Shown piece after piece: positions 44,756-54,023 of a stretch of 56,509 nucleotides of DNA. A model generated the notes under the pieces. It did no database searches, was not told the origin of the DNA, and was given only the letters and a program-made list of their open reading frames with translations. The DNA is from Falsibacillus pallidus. GTDB lineage: Bacteria > Bacillota > Bacilli > Bacillales > DSM-25281. Made by a program: the position numbers and the translations under genes. Location: positions 1 through 56,509 of the forward strand of contig NZ_QQAY01000020.1 in NCBI RefSeq assembly GCF_003350505.1, written 5' to 3'. The first letter of the stretch is position 1. Every line of letters starts with the position of its first letter.

Positions 44756-44872
44756 TTGAAAATAATTGGAAATGGTTCGAATTTCATTATTTTAGAGGAA
44801 AAATGGCATTATTCAGAGAATAGTAAAATGGTTACACTTTTTTTGTCGGTAATCCAAAGGGGGAATAAAAAG

Positions 44873-45826
44873 ATGATAGAAAGCTACCATCCAACATTAA
44901 AGAAAGTAATAGATAATATTGAAAGAGTCATGATCGGAAAAACAAAAGTGGCCGAGTTGAGCCTTGTTGCCATTCTTGCAGAAGGGCATGTCCTACTCGA
45001 AGATGTGCCGGGGGTAGGGAAGACCATGATGGTCCGCGCCCTTGCCAAATCGATCAATGCACAGTTCAAACGAATCCAATTCACCCCAGATCTGCTTCCT
45101 TCAGATGTCATCGGCGTCTCCATTTATAATCCAAAAGAAATGGAATTTCAATTCCGTCCAGGTCCCATCATGGGCAATATTATTTTAGCAGATGAAATCA
45201 ATCGTACTTCACCTAAAACCCAGTCGGCCCTGCTTGAAGGGATGGAAGAAAAGAGCATCACGATGGACGGCGTCACACATAAATTAGATAGGCCGTTCTT
45301 TGTCATGGCAACACAGAACCCGATTGAGTACGAGGGCACTTATCCGCTTCCGGAAGCACAGCTTGACCGTTTCCTATTAAAATTAGAAATGGGCTATCCC
45401 GAATTGGATGAAGAAATGGAAGTGTTGAGCCGTGCGCAAAAGGTTCCGCCAATCGAAGATCTTGAGCCTGTCATTTCCATTAATGAACTGCGTGACCTTC
45501 AACAGGAAGTGAAGAACGTTTTCGTAGATGAAACGCTTAAACGATACATCGTTGAAATCGCCAGAAGGACGCGTACCCATTCAGATGTATACCTCGGTGC
45601 CAGCCCTCGTGGATCCATTGCACTGATGAAGGCAGCTCAGGCTTATGCCTACATCCATGACCGCGACTTCGTGATTCCGGACGATGTTCAATATCTCGCC
45701 CCATTTGTCTTCTCCCACCGCATCATCCTGAAAGCAGAAGCGAAGTATGAAGGCACCACTACAGAGGAAGTGGTCAAAATGGTGATGACGAGGATTCCGA
45801 TTCCGGTGCAAAAGGCAGCTAGATAA
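44873..45826 (+). CDS. yeaC: MoxR-family AAA ATPase (YeaC)
   Basis: A 317-residue AAA+ protein: Walker A D-V-P-G-V-G-K-T (44-51), the MoxR segment F-K-R-I-Q-F-T-P-D-L-L-P-S-D, Walker B I-I-L-A-D-E-I-N-R, and the F-V-M-A-T-Q-N-P sensor. MoxR ATPases assemble or activate partner proteins. ATG 44873 has AAAGGGGG upstream; the frame is open further but overlaps the repeat. First gene of the MoxR-DUF58-transglutaminase cassette, as in B. subtilis yeaC-yeaD-yebA before guaA. Confidence 0.94.
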   Translation: MIESYHPTLKKVIDNIERVMIGKTKVAELSLVAILAEGHVLLEDVPGVGKTMMVRALAKSINAQFKRIQFTPDLLPSDVIGVSIYNPKEMEFQFRPGPIMGNIILADEINRTSPKTQSALLEGMEEKSITMDGVTHKLDRPFFVMATQNPIEYEGTYPLPEAQLDRFLLKLEMGYPELDEEMEVLSRAQKVPPIEDLEPVISINELRDLQQEVKNVFVDETLKRYIVEIARRTRTHSDVYLGASPRGSIALMKAAQAYAYIHDRDFVIPDDVQYLAPFVFSHRIILKAEAKYEGTTTEEVVKMVMTRIPIPVQKAAR

Positions 45827-45828
45827 TA

Positions 45829-47049
45829 ATGAAGAAGAATATATTATGGATTAAATCAATCACCAAGATTGTCCTCTTATTCTTATTTATCGCACTGGCT
45901 TTTTCTTATTCCATGTTTCAGGGCGGATTTGTCAGCTGGTTCCTTTTTTACAGCTTCATGCCTTTTGGTCTGTATTCTGTGCTTCTGGCATTTTATCCGC
46001 TTGGGGATTTTACTGTTCAGCGAACATTTAACCGGTCTGGGGATTTAAAAGACGGCGACTCTCTTGCAGTCACTGTGACCATAGAACGCAGCATCTCCAT
46101 CCCTCTGTTTTTCCTCATTGTCGAGGATGTAGTCCCTGAGACGCTGGCTGGGATTCTGCCTGCTGCCAGGGGGAAAAGAGTTCTCTTCCCGGGCTTTAAA
46201 CGGAAGATGAAGTATGAGTATGCGATAAAGCGTCTTCCGCGTGGTGAGCACATTTTTTCTGAATTCAAACTCAAAACCGGGGATGCGATCGGACTGATTG
46301 AAAAAGAGAGGCTCGTCTCTAAGCAATCGGATCTGCTTGTCTACCCGTCTTATACAGATTTGACGTATCGCACGCTTGAGAGCCGATATGATCAAGGGAC
46401 GACTTCGTCGAAAGTGAAAATCCAAAAGGATACGACGATGGTCTCGGGCGTCAGAGAATATCTCCCTGGGGACCGTGTGTCGTGGGTGCATTGGAAAGCA
46501 ACGGCAAAGACCAATACGATCATGACGAAGGAATTCGAAGAAAAGGAATCCCATGATGTACTCGTTGTCCTGGACCGTACGCCTTCTAGAAGCTTTGAGC
46601 TGATGGTCAAATTCACGGCATCTATTGTGAAGGCCATTTTGAAAAGAGGCGCACAGATGGGGATGATCTCCATCGGGGAAACCCCGGCTTCATTCCCAAT
46701 CAGAGGAGGGGATTTCCAGCAGCAGCAGCTTTTCTACCACCTTGCCAAGGTAAAGCCTGACAGCGGCATTCCGATCGGTAAAATCCTTAAGGAGGAAGTC
46801 AATTATTTTCAACAGAGTGTTACGATGTTGATTATTTCGTCAGAGTTGACTCAGGAGCTTGTCCAAACAGCTGGCTATCATGCAAAGCGGAGGGGCGTCG
46901 TGGTCCTTTTTGTCATCAAGCCTGAAAAAGAGCCGTTAGGAAAAGAAGAAGCGGCTTTCCGCGAAATGGCTGCTGCAAGGGGAGTCCATGTCAAAGTGCT
47001 TCATGAACCTGAATTTACCTATGCTTTTACGGAGGTGAAGCGGGCATGA
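45829..47049 (+). CDS. yeaD: DUF58 protein (YeaD)
   Basis: A 406-residue protein with two N-terminal membrane spans (about 14-27 and 37-54), a beta-rich middle part, and the DUF58 segment (G-V-R-E-Y-L-P-G-D-R-V-S-W-V-H-W-K-A) followed by a VWA-like half (D-V-L-V-V-L-D-R-T). Standard member of MoxR-DUF58-TgpA operons. It starts 3 bases after yeaC and its stop overlaps yebA by 4 bases. Confidence 0.93.
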   Translation: MKKNILWIKSITKIVLLFLFIALAFSYSMFQGGFVSWFLFYSFMPFGLYSVLLAFYPLGDFTVQRTFNRSGDLKDGDSLAVTVTIERSISIPLFFLIVEDVVPETLAGILPAARGKRVLFPGFKRKMKYEYAIKRLPRGEHIFSEFKLKTGDAIGLIEKERLVSKQSDLLVYPSYTDLTYRTLESRYDQGTTSSKVKIQKDTTMVSGVREYLPGDRVSWVHWKATAKTNTIMTKEFEEKESHDVLVVLDRTPSRSFELMVKFTASIVKAILKRGAQMGMISIGETPASFPIRGGDFQQQQLFYHLAKVKPDSGIPIGKILKEEVNYFQQSVTMLIISSELTQELVQTAGYHAKRRGVVVLFVIKPEKEPLGKEEAAFREMAAARGVHVKVLHEPEFTYAFTEVKRA

Positions 47050-49244
47050 GCCAAGGTCTGAATGTAAAAGGCGTTTATGGGGCTGTATTATATTTTCTCG
47101 GCTTTCTTTTACTCTGGGAGTGGATCCGTCCGCTAGAGCAATTGACGATGACGGGTGAAATTCAGCGGTTTCTTGTTTTTATCATTTTATGTCTCGTCCT
47201 ATCGTTTTTCTCTGTTCATTGGGCCATTTCTTCCATTATTAAAGTGGTCTACCTTTTATTTACGCTTCATCTCATCTTCTTTGAAGGGCCTTTAATGGAA
47301 CTGCAATGGCTTAAGTATTTCTTTGGAGATCTATCGCATAATCTGAGCTTGATTGTTCACCAGGATTGGTATGGTCTCTCGGATTTGTTCAGAAGCCTTC
47401 TGTTTTTTGTATTGCTATGGCTGATGGCATACTTGATGCACTATTGGCTGATGGTCAGGAAAAAGATCTTCATTTTCTATTTTTTGACGATTATTTATAT
47501 CACTATATTAGATACGTTTTCTCCATATAAAGCGGATCATGCAATTATCAGGATCATTGTCGTGGGCTTCATTTTGCTGGGGATCTTATTCTTTAACCGC
47601 TTGACGGAAAGGGAAGGGATCGAAGAGCAGGGTCTTCAGATGAGAAAATGGATATTGCCGCTTGCGATCATGGTCGGTGGAAGCGCTGTGGCTGCCTATG
47701 CTGCTCCGAAGGCCGATCCGATCTGGCCGGATCCTGTTCCTTATTTGAAATCCTATGCCGAAGGGGCTGGCACTGGTCCTGGTGGAGTGGCCAAAATCGG
47801 CTACGGTACGGATGATACGCAGCTTGGCGGACCGTTCAATGGCGATAATACAATCGTATTTACCGCTGAAGATACGACGAAGCATTATTGGAAGATCGAA
47901 ACAAAGGATCAGTACACTGGAAAGGGCTGGGTGCTGTCGGATGCACCAAATGAAGAGAAAGTGATTGGACCCGGCGAGCAGGTTCCGGATGTCAATCCAT
48001 CAGTTTCAGCTGACAGTCCTGATGAAACGGCAAAGCTCTCCTTTAATCTTCCGTATGAATTCATTGTCCAGCCTGCTGGCCTTCTTCAAATCAATGGGCA
48101 GCAGAACGATGAATATCATTTGAATACGGCTTCGGAAAAGTGGGTGCCGTATCGAAAAGGAAAGCCATATGAAATTGAAAAGTATACGCTTGATTACAAA
48201 GAGCCTTCTTACAGTATGAAGGCGATGAGAGGGACGACCGGTGAACATGTGGAAGCGGACATCCTCAAAAGATATACGCAGCTGCCGGATACAGTTCCGC
48301 TCAGGGTAAAAGAATTGGCGAAAAGCATCATAGAAGGAAAGGATAACTGGTTCGATCAAGCGAAAGCCATTGAAGGCTATTTTAAAAATCCTGGCTTTAT
48401 CTATGATCAATCAGATGTGGCAGTCCCAGGCAAGAACCAGGATTATGTGGATCAATTTTTATTTGATACACAAAAAGGGTACTGTGATAACTTTTCTACC
48501 TCGATGATCGTGCTCCTGAGATCCGTTGGCATTCCTTCCCGCTGGGTAAAAGGATACAGCGACGGGCAATTCAAGTTTTCAAAAACGGGAAATTTCAAGG
48601 TGTATGAAGTAACCAATAATGATGCTCATTCCTGGGTCGAAGTTTATTTTCCAAACGTCGGCTGGGTTCCGTTCGAACCGACGAAAGGCTTCGACGGAAA
48701 CATCAACTACAAGTATGATTTGAATGTGGATAAAAGCACCACGCCTCCACCAGTCAAAAAGCCGGAAACTCCGGAGAAGAAGCCTGCAAAAGATCTAGGG
48801 AAAGAAACGACCGTCAAAAACACAGATCGCTTTTCTTTCATTGATATGTGGAATGATATTGTTTCTTTCTGGAAGAACTCCTGGGGCTGGATCCTGCTTG
48901 GGGCAGTCATGCTTGGCATCATCAGCTGGATCTTCTACAAAGCAAGGGGAAGATGGATTCCTTATTTCCTTTTAATCAAATATAAGAGGAAGCATGGGGA
49001 TGATACATTTGAAAAAGCCTATCTTTCCTTGTTGAAGCAGCTTGATCGGTCCGGTCTGAAGATGGATGACGGCCAGACGCTGAGAGGCTATGCCAAATAT
49101 ATCGATTCCTTTTTCTCCACAAGGGAAATGAGCCGATTGACTGCCATCTATGAACGTGTTCTCTATCGAAGAGAGAAGGATGCGGCGAATTGGGATGAAA
49201 CGCGGAAATTGTGGGAAAATTTAATTAAAAAGACAACGGGTTGA
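47046..49244 (+). CDS. yebA: Membrane transglutaminase-like protein TgpA family (YebA)
   Basis: A 732-residue polytopic protein. About six membrane spans in the first ~215 residues; a periplasm-like loop; a transglutaminase-fold domain with catalytic Cys in K-G-Y-C-D-N-F-S-T-S, His in D-A-H-S-W-V-E-V and the W-V-P-F-E-P-T segment; a Pro/Lys-rich linker, one more span, and a C-terminal DUF4129-like helix region. Third gene of the MoxR-DUF58 cassette. Its stop codon overlaps the candidate guaA promoter. The role of the cassette is not established. Confidence 0.93.
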   Translation: MSQGLNVKGVYGAVLYFLGFLLLWEWIRPLEQLTMTGEIQRFLVFIILCLVLSFFSVHWAISSIIKVVYLLFTLHLIFFEGPLMELQWLKYFFGDLSHNLSLIVHQDWYGLSDLFRSLLFFVLLWLMAYLMHYWLMVRKKIFIFYFLTIIYITILDTFSPYKADHAIIRIIVVGFILLGILFFNRLTEREGIEEQGLQMRKWILPLAIMVGGSAVAAYAAPKADPIWPDPVPYLKSYAEGAGTGPGGVAKIGYGTDDTQLGGPFNGDNTIVFTAEDTTKHYWKIETKDQYTGKGWVLSDAPNEEKVIGPGEQVPDVNPSVSADSPDETAKLSFNLPYEFIVQPAGLLQINGQQNDEYHLNTASEKWVPYRKGKPYEIEKYTLDYKEPSYSMKAMRGTTGEHVEADILKRYTQLPDTVPLRVKELAKSIIEGKDNWFDQAKAIEGYFKNPGFIYDQSDVAVPGKNQDYVDQFLFDTQKGYCDNFSTSMIVLLRSVGIPSRWVKGYSDGQFKFSKTGNFKVYEVTNNDAHSWVEVYFPNVGWVPFEPTKGFDGNINYKYDLNVDKSTTPPPVKKPETPEKKPAKDLGKETTVKNTDRFSFIDMWNDIVSFWKNSWGWILLGAVMLGIISWIFYKARGRWIPYFLLIKYKRKHGDDTFEKAYLSLLKQLDRSGLKMDDGQTLRGYAKYIDSFFSTREMSRLTAIYERVLYRREKDAANWDETRKLWENLIKKTTG

Positions 49245-49269
49245 CCCTTATATTAATCAAGTATAAAAT
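49241..49269 (+). promoter_or_regulatory. Candidate guaA promoter
   Basis: TTGACC (49241-49246), 17-bp spacer, TAAAAT (49264-49269). It overlaps the yebA stop codon and precedes a GAGGGC..GCCCTC hairpin (49294-49316) and the purine riboswitch. Confidence 0.6.
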
Positions 49270-49322
49270 GAGAAAAAATAATATATTGTGCGGTGAGGGC
49301 ATTTAAGAAGCCCTCTCATACA

Positions 49323-49396
49323 GTCCTTCGTATATCCTCGATAATATGGTTCGAAAGTTTCTACCAAATCACCGTAAATGATTTGACTATGAAGGC
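49323..49396 (+). promoter_or_regulatory. Purine (guanine-type) riboswitch upstream of guaA
   Basis: P1 CCTTCGTA / TATGAAGG, with the conserved loops GGTTCGAAAG-TTTCTACC and ACCGTAAATG-ATTTGACTATG. The key base 74 is C (GAC-TATG), so guanine/hypoxanthine rather than adenine is expected. When bound it should favour the terminator at 49423 and reduce guaA. Confidence 0.95.
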
Positions 49397-49422
49397 AGAA
49401 ATTCTGATTTTTTTCTCATACC

Positions 49423-49485
49423 AAAAACTAGAATTCTGTCTTCTTATTTATTGTAGAGGCGGGAATTCTAGTTTTTATTTTTTTA
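49423..49485 (+). terminator. Riboswitch-controlled terminator before guaA
   Basis: AAAAACTAGAATTC / GAATTCTAGTTTTT, a 14-bp stem with a long loop, followed by ATTTTTTT. It lies between the aptamer and guaA; a GCAGAAATTCTG segment just after the aptamer can compete for the left arm. Confidence 0.9.
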
Positions 49486-49569
49486 AAAAGGATAAACTAA
49501 AGGAATGCGAAGGCTGTAGGCCGTTTCTTACTTCCATCATAATTCAAATAAAACTTGGGGTGACTAATC

Positions 49570-51123
49570 ATGACAGGTAAAGCAGAACTACATAACCAGG
49601 AAATCATCGTAGTCCTGGATTTTGGAAGCCAGTATAACCAATTGATTACAAGACGCATTCGTGAATTTGGCGTTTACAGCGAACTTCATCCACATACCAT
49701 TACAGTGGAAGAAATCAAAGAAATGAATCCAAAGGGAATCATTTTCTCCGGCGGGCCAAACAGCGTCTACGGCGACAACGCATTTTCTTGCGACGAACGG
49801 ATTTTTGATCTTGGCGTGCCAGTCCTTGGCATCTGCTACGGAATGCAGCTGATGACGAAGCATTTCGGTGGAAAAGTAGAAAGAGCGAAACACCGTGAAT
49901 ACGGGAAAGCTACGATGAACATTCATAACCAATCAGCTCTTTTCAGCGACCTTCCGCAGGAGCAGGTTGTGTGGATGAGCCATGGCGACCTTGTTGTGGA
50001 AGCACCAGAAGGCTTCACAGTGGATGCAACCAACCCATCCTGTCCGATTGCTTCCATGAGCGATGAAGCAAGAAAGCTTTATGCCGTTCAATTCCATCCG
50101 GAAGTTCGCCATTCCCAATATGGGAACGATATTCTGAAGAATTTCGTCTTCGGCGCATGTGGATGCAATGATGAGTGGTCAATGGAAAACTTCATCGAGA
50201 TCGAAATGGAAAAAATCCGCCAAACGGTCGGAGATAAAAAAGTTCTTTGTGCATTGAGCGGCGGGGTAGATTCCTCTGTTGTCGCAGTGCTGATCCATAA
50301 GGCAATCGGCGACCAATTGACATGTATCTTTGTCGACCACGGTTTGCTTCGCAAAGGGGAAGCGGACAGCGTCATGAAAACTTTCGCTGACGGCTTCAAT
50401 ATGAACGTCATCAAAGTGGATGCAAGGGACCGCTTCTTATCTAAATTAGAAGGCGTATCCGATCCGGAGCAGAAGCGAAAAATCATCGGAAACGAATTCA
50501 TATATGTATTTGATGATGAAGCACATAAACTCCAAGGAATCGACTTCCTTGCTCAAGGGACTCTTTACACAGATATCATCGAGAGCGGTACGGCTACTGC
50601 ACAGACAATCAAGTCCCACCATAACGTAGGCGGTCTGCCGGAAGATATGCAATTCACGTTGATTGAACCGTTGAATACTCTTTTCAAAGATGAAGTGCGC
50701 GCTCTTGGATCCGAATTGGGCATTCCGGATGAAATCGTTTGGAGACAGCCTTTCCCAGGTCCTGGACTTGGCATCCGTGTATTGGGGGCAATTTCTGAAG
50801 AAAAACTGGAAATCGTCCGCGAATCCGATGCGATTCTCCGCGAAGAAATCAAAAAAGCGGGACTTGACCGCGACATCTGGCAGTATTTCACTGTCCTTCC
50901 TGATATCCGAAGCGTCGGTGTCATGGGGGATGCTAGAACATATGACTACACAATCGGCATCCGTGCCGTTACATCCATTGATGGAATGACTTCCGACTGG
51001 GCAAGGATCCCTTGGGATGTGCTGGAGAAAATCTCTACACGCATTGTCAACGAGGTCGATCATATCAACCGTGTCGTCTACGATGTAACGAGCAAGCCGC
51101 CTGCAACAATCGAATGGGAATAA
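49570..51123 (+). CDS. guaA: GMP synthase (glutamine-hydrolysing) GuaA
   Basis: Converts XMP to GMP with glutamine and ATP. The 517-residue protein has the class I glutamine amidotransferase domain (Cys in G-I-C-Y-G-M-Q, His/Glu in F-H-P-E-V) then the ATP pyrophosphatase domain (A-L-S-G-G-V-D-S-S) and a C-terminal dimerisation domain ending P-P-A-T-I-E-W-E. Length normal. GGGGTG precedes ATG. Controlled by a guanine riboswitch and followed by pbuG. Confidence 0.98.
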   Translation: MTGKAELHNQEIIVVLDFGSQYNQLITRRIREFGVYSELHPHTITVEEIKEMNPKGIIFSGGPNSVYGDNAFSCDERIFDLGVPVLGICYGMQLMTKHFGGKVERAKHREYGKATMNIHNQSALFSDLPQEQVVWMSHGDLVVEAPEGFTVDATNPSCPIASMSDEARKLYAVQFHPEVRHSQYGNDILKNFVFGACGCNDEWSMENFIEIEMEKIRQTVGDKKVLCALSGGVDSSVVAVLIHKAIGDQLTCIFVDHGLLRKGEADSVMKTFADGFNMNVIKVDARDRFLSKLEGVSDPEQKRKIIGNEFIYVFDDEAHKLQGIDFLAQGTLYTDIIESGTATAQTIKSHHNVGGLPEDMQFTLIEPLNTLFKDEVRALGSELGIPDEIVWRQPFPGPGLGIRVLGAISEEKLEIVRESDAILREEIKKAGLDRDIWQYFTVLPDIRSVGVMGDARTYDYTIGIRAVTSIDGMTSDWARIPWDVLEKISTRIVNEVDHINRVVYDVTSKPPATIEWE

Positions 51124-51130
51124 TTGATAA

Positions 51131-51166
51131 ACGAACATTCGTTTAAAATTATCAAAAAATGTTCGT
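51131..51166 (+). promoter_or_regulatory. Paired PurR boxes upstream of pbuG
   Basis: ACGAACATT (51131-51139) and its inverse AATGTTCGT (51158-51166), 18 bases apart, with a third GACGAACAG at 51177. This matches the Bacillus PurBox pair arrangement, so PurR repression of pbuG is likely. The purine signal PRPP controls PurR. Confidence 0.85.
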
Positions 51167-51174
51167 GTTTAATA

Positions 51175-51204
51175 TTGACGAACAGTACATTTGGCTGATA
51201 AAAT
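51175..51204 (+). promoter_or_regulatory. pbuG promoter
   Basis: TTGACG (51175-51180), 18-bp spacer, TAAAAT (51199-51204), next to the PurR boxes and 29 bases before the riboswitch. Confidence 0.75.
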
Positions 51205-51232
51205 AGCAACAGAACGCAATAATTAAATATGT

Positions 51233-51307
51233 TTACGTCGTATAATGTTGGGGATATGGCCCAAAAGTTTCTACCAAGCTACCGTAAATGGCTTGACTAC
51301 GAGGTAA
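51233..51307 (+). promoter_or_regulatory. Purine (guanine-type) riboswitch upstream of pbuG
   Basis: P1 TTAC-g-TCGTA / TACGA-g-GTAA with the loops GGCCCAAAAG-TTTCTACC and ACCGTAAATG-GCTTGACTACG. Base 74 is C (GAC-TACG), so guanine-type. It is the second copy of this class in 2 kb. Confidence 0.95.
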
Positions 51308-51372
51308 TGCGGATATAGAAGATTGTCGCTTTATTAAAGCTTACAATTTCTTCTCCCTAACCTTTCAGTCAG

Positions 51373-51408
51373 AAAGCTCCAAGCGACGTCTCGTTTGGGG
51401 CTTTTCCT
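51373..51408 (+). terminator. Riboswitch-controlled terminator before pbuG
   Basis: AGCTCCAA / TTGGGGCT hairpin (one G-U pair) followed by TTTCCTTTT, between the aptamer and pbuG. Confidence 0.85.
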
Positions 51409-51504
51409 TTTGTCGGAAGTAATAAAACACAGGACTTAAGCCAACGATAAAAGAAACAGGCATGCAAGAAATACAGACGTAATAAAACGAAGGGAGAAGA
51501 AATA

Positions 51505-52842
51505 ATGAAAAAGTATTTTCAGTTTGAAGAACTGGGTACGAATTACCGCCGTGAAATCCTTGGTGGATTGACTACCTTTTTATCCATGGCTTATATTTTG
51601 GCCGTCAACCCGCTGACACTTTCCTTGTCTTCGGTTAAAGATCTGCCGGATGCAATGCGTATGGACTACGGTGCGGTATTCGTTGCGACAGCACTTGCAG
51701 CAGCAATCGGGTCGATTATCATGGGGCTGCTTGCGAGGTACCCGATAGCCCTTGCGCCGGGTATGGGATTGAATGCTTTTTTTGCTTATACCGTTATGCT
51801 GACTTATCACATCCCTTGGCAAACTGCTTTATCAGGTGTTTTATGTTCAGGTATTATATTCATTCTTTTAACCTTATCAGGGGTACGTGAAAAAATTATC
51901 AATGCCATTCCGGCAGAATTGAAATTTGCTGTTGGAGCAGGGATCGGATTATTCATTACATTCATCGGTTTCCAAAATGCAGGAATCATCGTCAATAATG
52001 ACGCAGTTCTTGTAGGAATCGGGGATTTAACTGCAGGACATACGCTGCTTGCCATCTTTGGATTGATCATCACGGTCATCCTTATGACAAGAGGCGTCAA
52101 AGGCGGAGTATTCTTCGGGATGGTCATCACAGCCATCGTTGGAATGTTCGCAGGTTTGATTGAAGTACCGCATCAAGTGGTTTCATCGGTTCCAAGCATC
52201 AAGCCGACATTCGGTGTTGCAATCGACAACTTCATCCATCATCCGGATAAAGTGTTCAACATCCAGATGATTGTCGTCATCTTGACTTTCTTATTCGTCG
52301 ATTTCTTCGATACAGCAGGTACACTTGTTGCAGTATCCAACCAAGCAGGGTTAATGAAGGATAACGTCCTTCCACGTGCTGGCCGCGGGTTATTGGCAGA
52401 TTCCACTGCCACTGTAGTAGGTGCCATCCTGGGTACATCTACGACTACTGCTTACATCGAATCATCAGCAGGTGTAGCAGCCGGAGCAAGAACAGGATTT
52501 GCTTCACTGGTAACTGCAGCATTGTTCATTTTATCTTTATTCTTCTTCCCGCTGTTGTCTGTCATCACAGCATCAGTTACTGCCCCGGCTTTAATTATTG
52601 TAGGGGTGCTCATGGTTTCTAGTCTTTCTGAAATAGACTGGAAACGATTTGAAGTTGCTGTTCCGGCATTCTTGACCATCATTGCAATGCCATTGACTTA
52701 CTCAATCGCAACAGGGATTGCCTGTGGATTCATTTTCTATCCAATCACAATGATCGTAAAAGGAAGAGCGAAAGAAATTAACCCAATCATGTATTTCTTG
52801 TTTGTTATCTTTGTTCTTTACTTCATTTTCCTTGCACCTTAA
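51505..52842 (+). CDS. pbuG: Guanine/hypoxanthine permease PbuG
   Basis: An NCS2 (AzgA-like) purine permease of 445 residues with about 12-13 membrane spans. Family segments: G-M-G-L-N-A-F-F-A-Y near span 3, L-P-R-A-G-R-G-L-L-A-D-S and S-S-A-G-V-A-A-G-A-R-T-G. Start ATG has AAGGGAGAAG. Regulated at two levels, PurR and a guanine riboswitch. Next gene is glcT. Confidence 0.96.
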   Translation: MKKYFQFEELGTNYRREILGGLTTFLSMAYILAVNPLTLSLSSVKDLPDAMRMDYGAVFVATALAAAIGSIIMGLLARYPIALAPGMGLNAFFAYTVMLTYHIPWQTALSGVLCSGIIFILLTLSGVREKIINAIPAELKFAVGAGIGLFITFIGFQNAGIIVNNDAVLVGIGDLTAGHTLLAIFGLIITVILMTRGVKGGVFFGMVITAIVGMFAGLIEVPHQVVSSVPSIKPTFGVAIDNFIHHPDKVFNIQMIVVILTFLFVDFFDTAGTLVAVSNQAGLMKDNVLPRAGRGLLADSTATVVGAILGTSTTTAYIESSAGVAAGARTGFASLVTAALFILSLFFFPLLSVITASVTAPALIIVGVLMVSSLSEIDWKRFEVAVPAFLTIIAMPLTYSIATGIACGFIFYPITMIVKGRAKEINPIMYFLFVIFVLYFIFLAP

Positions 52843-52853
52843 TGAAAACCGTT

Positions 52854-52884
52854 TAGCCTCGGGAATTTCCCGGGGTTTTTCTTT
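52854..52884 (+). terminator. Intrinsic terminator of pbuG
   Basis: CCTCGGGAA-TTT-CCCGGGG-type hairpin (CCTCGGGAA / TTCCCGGGG) followed by TTTTTCTTTTT. Confidence 0.85.
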
Positions 52885-53001
52885 TTATTAAAACATTGCT
52901 GCTCATACTGAGAGCGATTTCAATTGATAATAAGTCAAAGGTCCGCTAAAATAGGAGGAAAGAGGGAAAAGTCGAATCATGTCGAAATAGGGAGAACAAC
53001 T

Positions 53002-53847
53002 ATGGCTGAATATATTGTCGCAAGAGTATTGAATAATAATGTGCTCATAGCACAGTTTGCCGAGGAAAAGGATGAGGTTGTCCTAATCGGCAAAGGGATT
53101 GGGTTCAATCGAAAAAAAGGAGATTCCATTGATGAATCTTCGGTCGAAAAAACCTTTGTCCTGAAGGGTGAAAAAGAAAAAGAACAATATAAAAAGCTAC
53201 TCCCATTCATTGACGAAGACATGCTTGGCATCATCATTTCCTCTATTGAATTGATCAGGGAAAGAACAAACACTTTCCTCAATGAACATATCCACGTGGC
53301 TTTGACGGACCATATCATGTTTGCCATTACCAGGCTTATGAGAGGGATGTCCATCAGAAATCCATTCCTTATCGAAACAAGGGCCTTATATCCATTTGAA
53401 TATGAGGTGGCGCGGGAAGTGGTTGAGCTGATCAATGAAACAGCCAATGTGAATCTTCCGGAAGGGGAGATCGGTTTCATCGCCCTTCATATCCACAGTG
53501 CCATGGTCAACAAAGATTTATCCGAGATCAATCAGCACTCACAGCTGATCGGAAGCTTGATTCAAACTATCGAAGAACAATTCAAGATCGAATTGAATAA
53601 GGAAAGCGTCGACTACATGAGGCTTGTCCGACATCTTCGCTATACAATCGAGCGCGTATTGACCGGGGAAATAGTGGAAGAACCAAAAAAAATAGCTTCC
53701 TTATTGAAAGAAGAGTACCCTTTGTGCTACAATCTCTCATGGAAGCTGGTCAAAATGATGCAGCAAACGTTAAAAAAACCTGTATATGATGCTGAGGCGG
53801 TATATCTGACCATGCATCTTCAGAGGATACAGGACAAAATCAAATAG
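53002..53847 (+). CDS. glcT: Transcription antiterminator GlcT (BglG/SacY family)
   Basis: Binds the RAT RNA in the ptsG leader and prevents termination when glucose is present. The 281-residue protein has an RNA-binding domain (1-60: R-V-L-N-N-N-V-L-I-A, G-K-G-I-G-F) and two PRD regulation domains (about 65-170 and 171-281) with conserved histidines in N-E-H-I-H-V-A-L-T-D-H and I-A-L-H-I-H-S-A. The PTS phosphorylates these. ATG 53002 has AGGGAGA; a longer open frame to 52924 has no site. Directly upstream of ptsG, as in B. subtilis. Confidence 0.95.
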   Translation: MAEYIVARVLNNNVLIAQFAEEKDEVVLIGKGIGFNRKKGDSIDESSVEKTFVLKGEKEKEQYKKLLPFIDEDMLGIIISSIELIRERTNTFLNEHIHVALTDHIMFAITRLMRGMSIRNPFLIETRALYPFEYEVAREVVELINETANVNLPEGEIGFIALHIHSAMVNKDLSEINQHSQLIGSLIQTIEEQFKIELNKESVDYMRLVRHLRYTIERVLTGEIVEEPKKIASLLKEEYPLCYNLSWKLVKMMQQTLKKPVYDAEAVYLTMHLQRIQDKIK

Positions 53848-53859
53848 CTATTTTTCTTA

Positions 53860-53969
53860 CGTGTTACTGATACGATCAGGCATGAGTGAGGAAGATAAAT
53901 GAAATGTTGAAATAGGGGTACTCTATCCCTATAAGCATTTTAGTATCTTCTTTCCTCATGCCTTTTTTG
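53860..53969 (+). promoter_or_regulatory. RAT antiterminator and overlapping terminator for ptsG
   Basis: The RAT sequence TTACTGATACGATCAGGCATGA (53864-53885) is close to the B. subtilis ptsG RAT. It overlaps a terminator made of GGCATGAG (53879-53886) and CTCATGCC (53955-53962) plus GAAGATA / TATCTTC and an inner ATAGGG / CCCTAT hairpin, ending in TTTTTT. GlcT binding to the RAT hairpin should prevent the terminator. Confidence 0.92.
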
Positions 53970-54023
53970 CGTTTGCAGCTCTATTTTGATGAAGCAATAT
54001 AAAAATTTCAGGAGGTAAACCAC

